A stretch of DNA of 64,000 bases from Hyperoplus lanceolatus (taxonomy: Eukaryota; Chordata; Actinopteri; Uranoscopiformes; Ammodytidae), in assembly GCA_026929865.2 (NCBI GenBank), contig CM049413.1, forward strand, positions 17,817,001 to 17,881,000, in the 5' to 3' direction. Below, piece by piece: positions 53,904 through 64,000 of this stretch. A program made the position numbers and the translations under genes. The notes beneath the pieces were generated by a model. That model had not been told where the DNA came from, did no database searches, and saw nothing but the letters and a program-made list of their open reading frames with translations. The first letter of the stretch is position 1; each line of letters begins with the position of its first letter.

Positions 53904-54838
53904 CAGTGATGCCGGTAACGCGTTACTTAGTAACGCGTTACCGGCATCGGACCTCTTTTTTCAGTAACGAGTAATCTAACGCGTTACTATCTCCAAACCA
54001 GTCATCAGATTAAAGTTACTCATCAAAGTCACTGTGCGTTACTTTTTCTGTCATTTTCCTTAGTGAAACATTTTACATAACTGCACAAATGACTGCGATT
54101 TAATGTAAATAAATGTGCACGCATGTGTCTCTAAACGCTCCAACTGCTCCTCGTCTTTTTGGTAGCGCCCCTCGTCTCTGACATGCAGCGTGTGTGTGGT
54201 GTCTGTGTGTGTGTGTGTGCAGCAGCATTACGGCCGAGTCTAAGCTGAACTGTGGCGCAAAACAAACGTCCGCCCCCCATGAAATATAGCGTCTGGCGTC
54301 TGCTATGGGGATATTTAGGATTCGGGTACGGTGACGTTGAAGAGATAGAAGTGTATAAAACTTGGAAACGTATAGTCACGTGGCGACCGGTGGCCGCACA
54401 CACCCAGTCTATCAACACGAGACATCGCAGAGAAAAGTCAAATTAATGCATGAGAGTGAAGGGCCAAGCACATTAAGTTTAAAGACACTGCTACTGTCTT
54501 TGCACTTTGGAGGAATGCATTTATTTTCATGGGGGGAAAAAGGTTTTTTTTTATTACATTTTTCAAACCATAATTTTTATTATTTTGAAAACAGTATGCC
54601 TATAGGCTACTAGCCTACAAGCTTTATTTTATATATTTTCAATGATTCTTAATATGTGCATGTTTTAAATTGAGATATATGGGTTTCAAAACCTGTAAAG
54701 TAACGTTTAAAGTAACATGTAATCTAATTTAGTTACTTTTAACATCAAGTAATCAGTAAAGTAACTAAGTTACTATTTTAAGGAGTAACTAGTAATCAGT
54801 AATCAGATTACTTTTTCAAAGTAAATGTGGCAACACTG
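53904..54838. mobile_element. hAT-superfamily MITE (935 bp) with exact 8-bp duplication
   Basis: CCTATAAC flanks both sides exactly (53896-53903 and 54839-54846), the 8-bp duplication made by hAT transposases. The ends are CAGTGATGCC and GGCAACACTG, which pair as inverted repeats with one or two mismatches. Repeated GTAACG / AGTAACT / GTAATC words fill about 180 bp at the left and 150 bp at the right, as in a widespread group of fish MITEs. The middle third is unrelated sequence with a small GT run (54190-54220). No transposase. Confidence 0.92.
53908..53948. repeat. 41-bp perfect hairpin at the MITE end
   Basis: GATGCCGGTAACGCGTTACT is followed by a single T and then its exact reverse complement. 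The 20-bp arms with a 1-base centre begin four bases inside the transposon terminus. Confidence 0.95.
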
Positions 54839-54846
54839 CCTATAAC

Positions 54847-55890
54847 CTCGATGCCTTCGATGTGCAAATGGCGGTTTCAATTGAGTCAAGCAAATGTAAG
54901 AAAATCTAATTTTAAAAGGCGAATCCATATTTTAAGCATGGTGGTAACAGTACCTCACAATTGAGGATAACCGTCTCAGTAACACTTCATAATAATGTAA
55001 GTTATCCATAAGTAATGTATAAGTCTGTGCACAAGTCATTAGATAATAATGAACCAATCATTTACAAAACAGCAATATATATTTGTAGATGATTAAATGT
55101 TATGTTCACTGTTCACATATCACAAATGTACTGTTAGTCAACGATCAAGCTTTTAGTAAATCATGAAATGCTCATTGACAAAGCATTGGTAAATTATTAA
55201 TAATTAATTTAAAAACCTTTCTGCATCCCCCTAATTTAAAGTGTAATCCATTCACCAGGTAAAAATGTGTATGTGTGTATGAGTATGTTGACATGACAAA
55301 GCAATGTCCATAGTCAAATCTGATTGGTTGAATGTTGCCTCTAGTCAACTAATTTTTGAAACATGCTATTTTCTCGCTACAATGTCAGTTTTAAATGCTA
55401 ATAGGTGGCACTGGTTGGACTCAAACTGCAGAAGCTCAAGCACACACAACACCAAACGTGGTAAATTCCCACACATAAGCTGGCATTTATAAAAGCAGCT
55501 GCAGGTGATATGATAAACTGGAGCTGTACTATATGGTAAGGGATGTAATCTAAATAATAAATCATTGTTTGTTTAGGTCATTAGATAGTTTGTCTTTTTG
55601 TCAGATTTATTTATGCATTTATGCAGCTATGCATTTGGCTCCATGCCACAGAAAACTGGTGGGGCTGCAGATCTGCACTTGAATATCAGCTGGTGCTGGC
55701 TTAAAGAGCTTTGCTTAGTGGAACCGTGTCCTTGTTTTGTTTTTGTTTTCTATTAGAAATACTTCTGAGTTCCATTTCTTTTATATTATACAATTTTGTA
55801 GCCAAGTAAGTGGTTAATTTTGTATACTGAACAGAGCTTAGAAAAAAGATCCTTGAACATGTTTTTTTTTATCAGTGCAGCAAAGTGCTC
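54847..55890. other. Intergenic, no gene seen
   Basis: AT-rich single-copy-looking DNA with no exon. Confidence 0.45.
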
Positions 55891-55904
55891 AAGTGTTTGT
55901 CCAT

Positions 55905-56160
55905 ATCAAATGAAATCAAATCAGTTGTATTTGTATAGCCCAATATTACAAATAGACATTTGCCTCAGTGGGCTTTACATTCAAACGCCATACAATATGA
56001 CACCCTGCCCTTACACCCTTAGCTCGGCTGAGAAAAAACTCCCAGTAAAAAACCCTTTACCGGGATTACAAAAATTGAGAAATCTCAGGGAGAGTCGACA
56101 AAGTAAGGGATCCCTCTCCCAGGACGGACATACTGCAATAGATGTCATAAGTAGAGAAAT
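55905..56160 (+). repeat. Interspersed repeat of a type common in percomorph fish
   Basis: The stretch contains TTGTATAGCCCAATATTACA, TGCCTCAGTGGGCTTTACA, AAAAAACTCCCAGTAAAAAA, CAGGGAGAGTCGACA and CCCTCTCCCAGGACGGACA in that order. I recognise this order from repeats scattered through many percomorph genomes. I cannot say from sequence whether it is a SINE or the 3' end of a LINE, and I see no clear ends. Confidence 0.55.
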
Positions 56161-57811
56161 ATAAATATAAAACAGAGTGGTCTGTTGACTTCACATAATG
56201 AAATAAGAGCATATAAGTATTTGTATCAGCGAGTGAGCCTGAACGATTATGATTGGCAGTTATGAACTCAGAGATGTGTTATGTCCAACCATGATCAACA
56301 GACAGACACTCAGCACACCCTTGAAACACTGATTACACGCATACGTTATCATATCAAATAGAATAAAAGAAAATACTGATACCAACGTATCATCTTGACA
56401 CCCACCTCCATGATCATTTTCTCTTAACTCACAACCCATAAGTTAATTTGAAATGTTCCTGAGAAAATTTCTAATAATAATCCAAGTAAACATACTGCAC
56501 GTGCTTTTGAAACTCCAGCGGGAGTTTTCCACTCTTCAAAATACCAGAAAACCACTGTTTTAATCTTTGTGAAGTTGAGAAGGAAAAGAAAAAAAGGTCC
56601 AACCAGTGCATTAGAGAGGGGCCGGGGTTGTTTTATCGAATTCACATCTGCCTGTTGATGTGCGTTTTGTTCTCTGCCTCAAGCTGAGAACTAATGGCCA
56701 ATTCAAGACAATTACAGCAGTAATTGCAGAGCTTGTTGGCATTTAGGCTTATGGGGAGACAAAACCTGTCCTGATTTGATTGGCTAGGTACTGAACAGAG
56801 GTGGACAAAAAATAGACCCTTTGGGCAAAAGCACAAATGTGTTTGGGGGGAATGATTCTGTCTCTAATGTCAGATTTGATCATTTTCTGCTCAAGAACAA
56901 AAGGAACAATTATTATATCCAAGTCTCTAATAAGGACATGGAAACTCTATACGTAATGAAATGATTACCAACAACATCAATCTAAATACAACAGGATTGT
57001 ATTGTACATAGGAGCTTGGCTGTCTTTTGGTATGCAATGCTTGTGAATGTATGCTATAAGCAGGTGTAACATTTCTCTCACAGAGCCACGGTTTTCAACG
57101 CCAACTCGTCTCACTGTCAGTGGGTGTGAAGGCTCCAAAAAAAGCAGCTTCTCTGTTTTCTGCCCACATACTAGAGCACCTGGCCAGACGCACACTGCCC
57201 AAGAGACAAGCTGCCATTTCCACAAACCTGAGCACTGAGGTGCACGCAGAAGCACCCACACAGAATACTCTGCATGCATACATATGCATACATATATTAT
57301 ACAGTATACGTCCGTGACTGGTTTCACTGTTCACACAGTTTATAATAGCAGCACTGACTGCAAACGTCTTTCAGTTATATATCCAGCTCTTATTTTCCCC
57401 CAGTGCTGTTCGGTCAGCAGTGCATACTTAGTATTAGGATGGTGACAGACCACATACATTATTGAAGATTTGCTTAAAGGTTGCATTTCTTCCTGTCTTG
57501 ATTAATAAATCACAAGCACACCCAAGGGTCAAGAGATTCCTGACACTTTTTCTGGGTATTTTAGGGAGCAATTGCAGATGGCAGAGTGAATACTTACCTG
57601 AGTACCAAATAGGGGCAACTTCTACCTTCTGCAAGGATGACAGTGGCAACATGGAATATTTGCTGATATTAATTACAAATCCCATGAAATCTATCAGTAC
57701 TTTCAGACTTCTTCATCCTGTTTATAGCTCCCAGTCAAAGTTTAAGCATACGTTACTCAAACACTAAAACTGTAAATGCTGCATTTGTTAGCGTTTATTT
57801 ACCAACAATAA

Positions 57812-57840
57812 GTTTATTTATTTATTTATTTATTTATTAT
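57812..57840. repeat. (TTTA)n microsatellite
   Basis: About seven TTTA units. Confidence 0.9.
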
Positions 57841-58018
57841 TCTTTCGGACAATTCCACACAATACACAATTTTCTCTTGAAAATATTCATACATCATACT
57901 TTGTGTTGTCGAGGGAAAAGGAAAAAACCAAAGGCTTATCAAGTACCCCCCCCATTTTCATCAAATTCATTCGTACACAGTTACTGTTACAGAAAATAAA
58001 AATAAAACAAAAACATTT

Positions 58019-58128
58019 TTTTTATATATAGCTATATATATATATATACATACATACATATATACACATATATATATATACACATATATACACATACATA
58101 CACATACATTTTTTTTTTTTTTTTTTGT
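58019..58128. repeat. AT/ATAC-rich simple repeat and poly-T
   Basis: Alternating TATA and TACA units end in a run of about 18 T. Confidence 0.9.
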
Positions 58129-58391
58129 TGATGCAATGGTGCGTATTAACCACAGCAGAATAGTGTATACGGTACAGATTAGAAATAAACTACAACGCCC
58201 ATGTTCCTTGTAATTCGCAAACATGTCAGCCAGTGTAACAGGGTGGCTCACTGATGGGATTTTAATCGTTTCTGGACAACATGGAGCATGGCAAAGAGGA
58301 ATGAAGTGCTGTATATCAAGCTTTGGCTTTACACACAATACTCTTTAACAGGATCAATTTATTGTTGGTTGACATGATGAAAAAAAAACTA

Positions 58392-58690
58392 TCATGTTTC
58401 ACTAGACTTTTCTTTTATAAAGGCCAGGGCTGCTCTTTGCCTCTTAAACAACCTTGAATCCCTTGCACACACTGACTCAACTATAAGGTTCTGGAAACTT
58501 TCCACAGGGATCTTGGCCCACTCTGACTTGACAGCATCACGCAGTTCCTGTAAAATATTCCGTGGGCACATTAATGCATCCGATGGCACATTATTGTGCA
58601 GGAAGCATCCCTTCGAAGAAGTGTAAAGTGTGGTTGGAAATGGCTGTACTTGGTCAGCAGGAATTCGTGAGTATGTACTGTGTAGGGTTC
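58392..58690 (-). pseudogene. Remnant of an IS630/Tc1-type transposase
   Basis: The minus strand reads LQELRDAVKSEWAKIPVESF, which resembles the C-terminal stretch of Tc1-like transposases (the LRDAV--EW--IP pattern). Upstream on that strand, the DNA around 58580-58670 resembles the next-inner part of the same kind of gene, with parts missing. No inverted repeats, catalytic motifs or target duplication were found. It could be chance similarity over a short stretch. Confidence 0.4.
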
Positions 58691-60158
58691 AACTGAGGCT
58701 CAGTTGGGACGATGTGATTATAATTTGTGTAACAGGAGGACATTTCTCTCTTATTTTTCAGATTCCATTATATTGGAGATGACCAGTAATTGGATTTATT
58801 TCGATAAATTCGGCAGTGCTTAGTCCATTTGCTTTTTGCCTGAAGGCGTTCTGAGACATCATTGTTGCACTATGCGAGTTTACGTTTGTGGCCAGTCGGC
58901 TATCATGAACACATTTGTGCCACTATCTCCCGACCTTCTTCTTCTGGGTTGCACGTGTTTGCCCTCAGAATTGCTGCCGCTGTCATGATGTTTTTTCTTG
59001 CTCTGTCTGTGTGATGCTATCGGTCGGCAAACTCTGCTCTGAATAAATACCCCTGGTGACGGCTGTTTGTCAGATACCGGGACCGGTGCACGTCTGTAAC
59101 GATCACACAATATTCAAAGAGACAATACATCTCACGTCTAGCCTATTCCGACATTTAGTTGAACATCAGCAGAGCCTCTCAACTCTGTCTGCCTACGTTA
59201 TGTCTTATTTAACAGGCTGGAAAGAAGGTATGCTGTGTATGCATACAAAGGGAGGTATTATGAAGTGAGAGTAATATGTGGAGAAAGATAGAGGAAAACA
59301 GAGGGAGGGACAGCCAGGCAAGCTGAACAACAGAACAACAAAAATCCCAGACTGTTTCACCGGAGTCAGATTTTCTTTTACTGATCATTGGATTCCACCC
59401 TCAATAACAGTAACTGTAACTCTCTTTACGTGACACCAGTTTATTAACGCTGCCACACTGAGAAATACAGACAGAGTTTTGAGGAGCTGATCAGGCTCAA
59501 TCAACTCTGTGTCAACTCATTTGGCAATGGGTTGAAAGTTAGAACATTACGCACTATAGCTTTAAAGTTGCAAACTCTTTCATTCATTGGCCATGTATTT
59601 TCAGCCTTTGCACAGATTGATTTAAGGTGCTTTATCTTTGCGAGAGATCCTTATATGGTTTTCCTGAGGAAGTACCCTCTCCTCCCCTGACGTCCTCTGT
59701 AGCAACCTCAGTTAACCATCTGCTGGGGAGCACATGGCAGAATATTTGTTAATGAATGCATAGTTATATAATCTATTCCTGTGGTGGAGGGGGAAGAGGG
59801 TTAGCCAGATCCACATATCCTGACAAGGTACAAGAGGGAGAGAGAGGTGATGGGATTCTTTGTGCCACCAGTGCCCCCAAGTGGCCTGCGGTGGCATCCC
59901 CAACAGCCCCTACCCCCCCTCTATCATAAACCCCCTCCTTTTCCTTACCTTTTTTAAACATGACATGGCAACTGCTGCTTTGCCTTTTCTTCTTCCTATA
60001 AAGAAAAACTCAAGAGACATTGGAGCTGATGTATCGCACGGGACAGGGCTGATATACGGATGGTATTGCTTTTTCGATGACCACTGTTAAATGGGCCGCA
60101 TGCTGACACGGTCAACCCACAAAAAGCAAGGACGACCATTACAAATCAGTCCCCCAGC

Positions 60159-60160
<2 letters not shown>

Positions 60161-60193
<33 letters not shown>
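60161..60193. repeat. (CT)n microsatellite
   Basis: About 33 bp of CT repeat. Confidence 0.93.
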
Positions 60194-60196
<3 letters not shown>

Positions 60197-60342
60197 TCTT
60201 CCTGCTGCCAGAAGAACGCCATACCTGGCCCTTGCCCTGGCCAGCCATCATGCCTGTTATGAATCAAAAGACACTGGAGCAGAAGTAGGCAGAGACAAGG
60301 ACTTATGAGCACTTGGCACTGCTTCCCAATTTTCTTCTCCCT

Positions 60343-60350
<8 letters not shown>

Positions 60351-60408
<58 letters not shown>
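60351..60408. repeat. (CT)n microsatellite
   Basis: About 58 bp of CT repeat preceded by a C run. Confidence 0.95.
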
Positions 60409-60409
<1 letters not shown>

Positions 60410-60622
60410 AGACCCTTCATTTTTCCCGTCCTCACTTGCATTTATCTGTCTAGCTGGGTCGCGTGATAAATCCTCAAGTGAGGTTTAAAGCACCAGCAGA
60501 GCAGAAACTGCCTAGGTTACACTATGTTCACATGAGTTAATGTATATCGTGGGTCAACATATACGAGCATAAACACATGCCAATCCCCCCCTCCCTTCCC
60601 CTCCTCTGTCCTACTACAAACA

Positions 60623-60628
<6 letters not shown>

Positions 60629-60701
<73 letters not shown>
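60629..60701. repeat. (CA)n microsatellite
   Basis: About 73 bp of CA repeat. Confidence 0.96.
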
Positions 60702-60706
<5 letters not shown>

Positions 60707-61612
60707 GAACTTTTTTTGTAAACTGAGTATAGAATGAAAATCTAAGATGTAGATGTGTTCAAAATGTTTTTTTTAGGAAGTTTCTGTACTTGTGTGGCAA
60801 ATCTCCATTCTTTCTTAACTTTGTGACCTTACTATAATAAGTCTTGTGGGAATGGACGTCACTTGTCCCAACAATATAGATTTTCAGTGATAGACCTGCC
60901 AAAGAAGAGCTTAAGTATTGGATTGAAGAACTGTTTACCCTGTGCGCTAGGAGACGATGGAGATAAGGGTCACATCTGTGTGCGTAACAAATCTAATTTA
61001 TACATTCCGTATTTGAAACAGAAGTAAAAAACAAACAAAAAAACTACTCTGTGCCTGTCACTGTGAGAACAAGTATCTAGAATAAGAAGTAACAACTATT
61101 GATGATATTTGAAAACTTTTTCGCTTCACTATCTCCTTTTTCCTTTATTTCTGTGTTTTATCTCTGTCTACAAATAACCCATCTTATTAACGGTGGCCCA
61201 GGACAAGTAGAGAAGCAATGAGGCCCGGGCCCCGGTCTGCTTCACTGGACCTGAACACAACCTTTTCATCTGTTGAGAGCCAGCGGGCCAAATCAAGTGG
61301 TCTTTATTAAAGTTGCTTTGATGGATTCCCCCCCTCCCCCCCCTCCCCACTGTGATCTATCGCCTGTCCAGCCCCTTGGAGGTCATAATAAACTTGTTTA
61401 GCAATGGGGTCACTGCATGCAAGCAAAGCATGTTAGTAGTATTTGTGTGTTTGGCGGCTGCATCTCCTCTCCTGCCTCAATACAGTATGTTATGTGGCTA
61501 AGGCGTATCGTGACGGCCACAGCGTTGTATATCCATAGCCGCTAGCTGGCACTGGATCCACTTGTGATGATATTTGTAGTTTCCTCACAGATTCTAGCAT
61601 GATTGCATCATA

Positions 61613-61618
<6 letters not shown>

Positions 61619-61688
<70 letters not shown>

Positions 61689-61704
61689 GCACGCACACAC
61701 ACAC
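61619..61704. repeat. (AC)n microsatellite
   Basis: About 86 bp of AC repeat with CGCACGCACGC variants near the right end. Confidence 0.96.
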
Positions 61705-62628
61705 ATATTCAAGCCATAGTCAGTCACAGTAGCAGTGCTGTAATCCCTTTGACTAGTTTTACTGTCATGAGCTCCTGCATAGTTCCTAATAGAGTAGTAA
61801 ATCCAAGGCAGTTGGGGCCGGGGAAAGACCTTCACAGATTCAGAGAAGCCATACACAGAAAAGCTATTTATTCCTTTTTTTATTTTTCAGGTTATACTTT
61901 TTTTTTCGTAAGCAAAACAGACAACATTTTTCTTCAAAGTATCTCTGAGACTGGGCTGAATAAGCAAGACTGTTCGTAACCGCAAGACCTGGCACACAGT
62001 TCATTTTGGATAATGTCTCATTTCTGCAGTTGTATTACTGTACATTCGCAGCAGAAGTAAATCACACTTGTACATTGCATTAATCTGTCCATCCTCAGTG
62101 TAGTAAGCACAACAGTTAGCAGTCGTTGCGGTCAAGTCCTTGTGTGTCCTCTGCCATCCCTTGTGCACATAGGACATCCAGGTCATTGTGAGTTCAGGTG
62201 AAACCCATCCACTTTCTAATGGACACCACAGGGACCAGTGTTATTGGAGGATCCATCAGATCAATGGTGGGATGTTCTCATATGACTATGTGCACAGCTT
62301 GTTGGAGTTTACGTATCTCTACAGTTTAAAAAGCACCTGGCACTGTGGATTATAGGCACCAAAGACCATGTACGATTTTAATTTTTTTGACAAAGTAAAC
62401 ATTTAATTTACAGCTTTGCTCCCAGATGTTATTGCAAATGTTTCATTTGTGAAAGTAAAACACATCAGTGAAAGCATATGATTTACTTTTATGAGAGAAA
62501 TATCTCACAAATAAAGTTTTATGAGAGGTGTGACTGGAAAAGAGTTGGAATATTTGATTCCGTAAAAACCCTTTTGGAAGATACAGCAAAGAGAAAAGCC
62601 TGTTATTGATGTTCTTTATGACGTTTGT

Positions 62629-63257
62629 TTTATTAACATTGGTAAACCATTCAATTCACTGTGGGTTATCTCATGCTATGTTGTGTACAGATCGTTTTAA
62701 ACAAGTACTGCTTTTTTACATTATGGTGGTACTACTAGAGTAAAGTTGCATTCAATGGCAATGCAAAGGAGAATTATAACTTAATATCAGACATACAGTA
62801 TATCGAAAATACCAAAATCCAAGTTAATAAAGCAGGTAAATAATGTAATAACAGACACATAAACAACAGAATTATCTATACTTCAATGTAAAAATAGGTA
62901 TTGCATTGATGTGTTCTATATTGATTTAATCTTACTTTGGATTGAGTAACTGGTCATGTGTCAGTGCATAGTGCAGTTGTGTTTTTGTTTTGTCCTCCGC
63001 AAGCAAATATCATATCTTCCTATCCTTCTTTTCTCAGCTGAACAGTCCTTTTCAAAATATAGTCTGGGCATCTTTATGACTAGATATTCAATCGAAAAAT
63101 CCAAGTTGTTTGTTGATAGTCCGCTCATATCCACAGGCAATTGCTAAAGCACCCCGCTTTTAAGATGTCCTGTAGAATTAACCACCGACATGGTCACTAT
63201 ATTCACCATAGGCGACTTTCACTTAATTTTCTGACTTCTGGTGAATGAGCCATGCCA
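62629..63257 (-). other. Probable 3'UTR of the angiopoietin gene with one AATAAA signal
   Basis: Directly after the TGA stop, the minus strand stays AT-rich with no repeat or ORF. The one AATAAA hexamer I noted downstream of the stop is at 62634-62629, which would give a 3'UTR of roughly 620-650 nt. This is a position-based guess; alternative signals further left cannot be excluded. Confidence 0.3.
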
Positions 63258-63418
63258 TCAGAAGTTTGCCGGGCGTACCATCATTGTTGTCATGGTAGCC
63301 ATCATATTTGGACCCTTCCAGTAGTACCACTTAATGCCATTGTACCGAACCACACTGGATGAGCTGGGGTAATATATGCCATTCAGGTTGGATGGACCGC
63401 AAGCCTCAAACCACCAAC
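63258..63418 (-). CDS. angpt: Angiopoietin, last coding exon (C-terminal end of fibrinogen-like domain)
   Basis: Angiopoietins are secreted ligands of the endothelial receptor kinase Tie2 and control blood-vessel maturation; the C-terminal fibrinogen-like domain binds the receptor. This exon encodes the end of that domain, with GWWFEACGPSNLNG, then KWYYWKG, then TTMMVRPANF and a TGA stop at 63258-63260. The acceptor is a pyrimidine-rich tract ending in CAG, with the AG at 63420-63419, and the exon starts at 63418 in the phase left by the exon at 63695-63825, so the two join as SGG-WW. From family knowledge, human ANGPT1 and ANGPT2 also start their last exon at this Gly-Trp-Trp. YYP, KWYYWKG and the RPA-like end are closest to ANGPT2 as I remember it, while the preceding exon has some ANGPT4-like residues, so the paralogue is left open. 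No frameshift or stop interrupts it. Confidence 0.9.
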
Positions 63419-63694
63419 CTGGAGAGGAAAAGGAAAGGTGCCCCGAAGAGTACAAGGGGAAAAAAAAGTCAGAATTAATTGAATCCAAGCTAATTAAATG
63501 TATAAGATCTAAATGTACAGCTGTGAGTCGGCTGTAACTTTATATATTGGTGCGGAGGGAAAATGAAATGCACTGTAGGACATTTACAAGGGGGGTGGAT
63601 AGAAATATTTAATGATGGGGGGTTTAAGGAGAGAGATATTGGGATGGGGGAGATGAGCAGAAGAAGCTAAAAGGAAGCTGCGTATATATAGTAC

Positions 63695-63825
63695 CTCCAG
63701 ATGCTAGCTGGGCGCACTTGCAGGTGCAGCGGTCGTTGTCTCTGTCCTTGGTGCTGAACTGGGTGCCTGTGTGGGTGAGGCTGCTAGTCCGTCCAGCTGT
63801 GCCACTGAAGCCGTCGGCTTGAAGG
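63695..63825 (-). CDS. angpt: Angiopoietin, penultimate exon (fibrinogen-like domain, calcium-site region)
   Basis: This 131-bp exon reads GFSGTAGRTSSL, then FSTKDRDNDRCTCKCAQ and ends in SGG. The FSTKD-DND-C-CKCA run is the signature stretch of the angiopoietin fibrinogen-like domain around its calcium-binding loop, and the closely spaced cysteines match the family. The acceptor AG is at 63827-63826 after a T-rich tract, and the GT donor is at 63694-63693. The intron to the last exon (63419-63694) is 276 bp, which is short for a vertebrate and normal for fish. The earlier exons (signal peptide, coiled coil and the first part of the fibrinogen domain) must lie beyond the right edge; I see no further exon between 63826 and 64000. 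The gene reads leftward, so the rest of the window is its 3' flank. Confidence 0.88.
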
Positions 63826-64000
63826 CTGGATTCAGGGAAAATGAAAAAACAAAAAACTTCAACCAAAAGCTTTTCTATTTGGTATATAGTAGAGCTGTAT
63901 TGGGCAACATGGCTTGTTGGCAGCTCCATGTGACAGTGAGTGGTTACTTCAAGATAACTGTTTGAACTTCAGTATCTTTAAAATCATAAACCGCATAAAC

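Larger units (their letters stand above)
56161..58390. other. Intergenic, no gene seen
   Basis: AT-rich; holds a (TTTA)n run (57812-57840) and an AT/ATAC tract with a poly-T (58019-58128). No exon recognised. Confidence 0.45.
58691..62628. other. Intergenic, no gene seen; simple repeats
   Basis: Holds two CT tracts and two CA tracts listed separately. No exon recognised. Confidence 0.45.

Overview
The window looks like non-coding chromosomal DNA of a ray-finned (probably percomorph) fish. The reasons are an intron-bearing vertebrate gene fragment, very many (CA/GT)n microsatellites, two Tc1/mariner elements of kinds familiar from teleosts, an L2-type LINE, and several teleost-style short DNA transposons (MITEs). 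There is no bacterial-type coding density, and no CRISPR, rRNA or convincing tRNA. Genes: the only host gene I can support is at the right edge on the minus strand. It is the last two coding exons of an angiopoietin (63258-63418 and 63695-63825), with most of its 3'UTR probably lying at about 62.6-63.26 kb. Everything from 1 to about 62.6 kb lies downstream of that gene and behaves as a gene desert. Layout: 1-4.9 kb holds a decayed MITE and CA repeats. 4966-5971 is a GACTC-rich MITE with 17-bp inverted ends. 8245-16084 is a nested stack: a hAT-like MITE sits in a (TA)n tract, is split by a solo LTR fossil (8258-10101) and by a nearly complete L2 LINE (10664-15853), and that LINE is split by an inverted-duplication (fold-back) Tc1 element (11432-13054). 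16-37 kb is mostly unique sequence with an oppositely oriented pair of related MITEs (about 19.96-20.83 and 28.77-29.39 kb), a TTAA-flanked MITE (24416-25212), and blocks at about 30-36 kb that read like conserved regulatory DNA. 37755-39367 is a well-preserved Tc1 whose 336-codon transposase frame is open but has lost the first catalytic aspartate. 39.4-62 kb carries long simple repeats (GAAA, GT, TTC), a MITE at 52027-52628, a textbook hAT MITE at 53904-54838 with an exact 8-bp target duplication and a 41-bp perfect hairpin, a common fish interspersed repeat near 56 kb and an IS630/Tc1-type remnant near 58.4 kb. How it fits together: I see no operon-like or multi-gene system. The information here is mostly transposon history, with possible long-range regulatory DNA around a developmental or vascular signalling gene. 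All family names come from reading motifs by eye; no database was searched.
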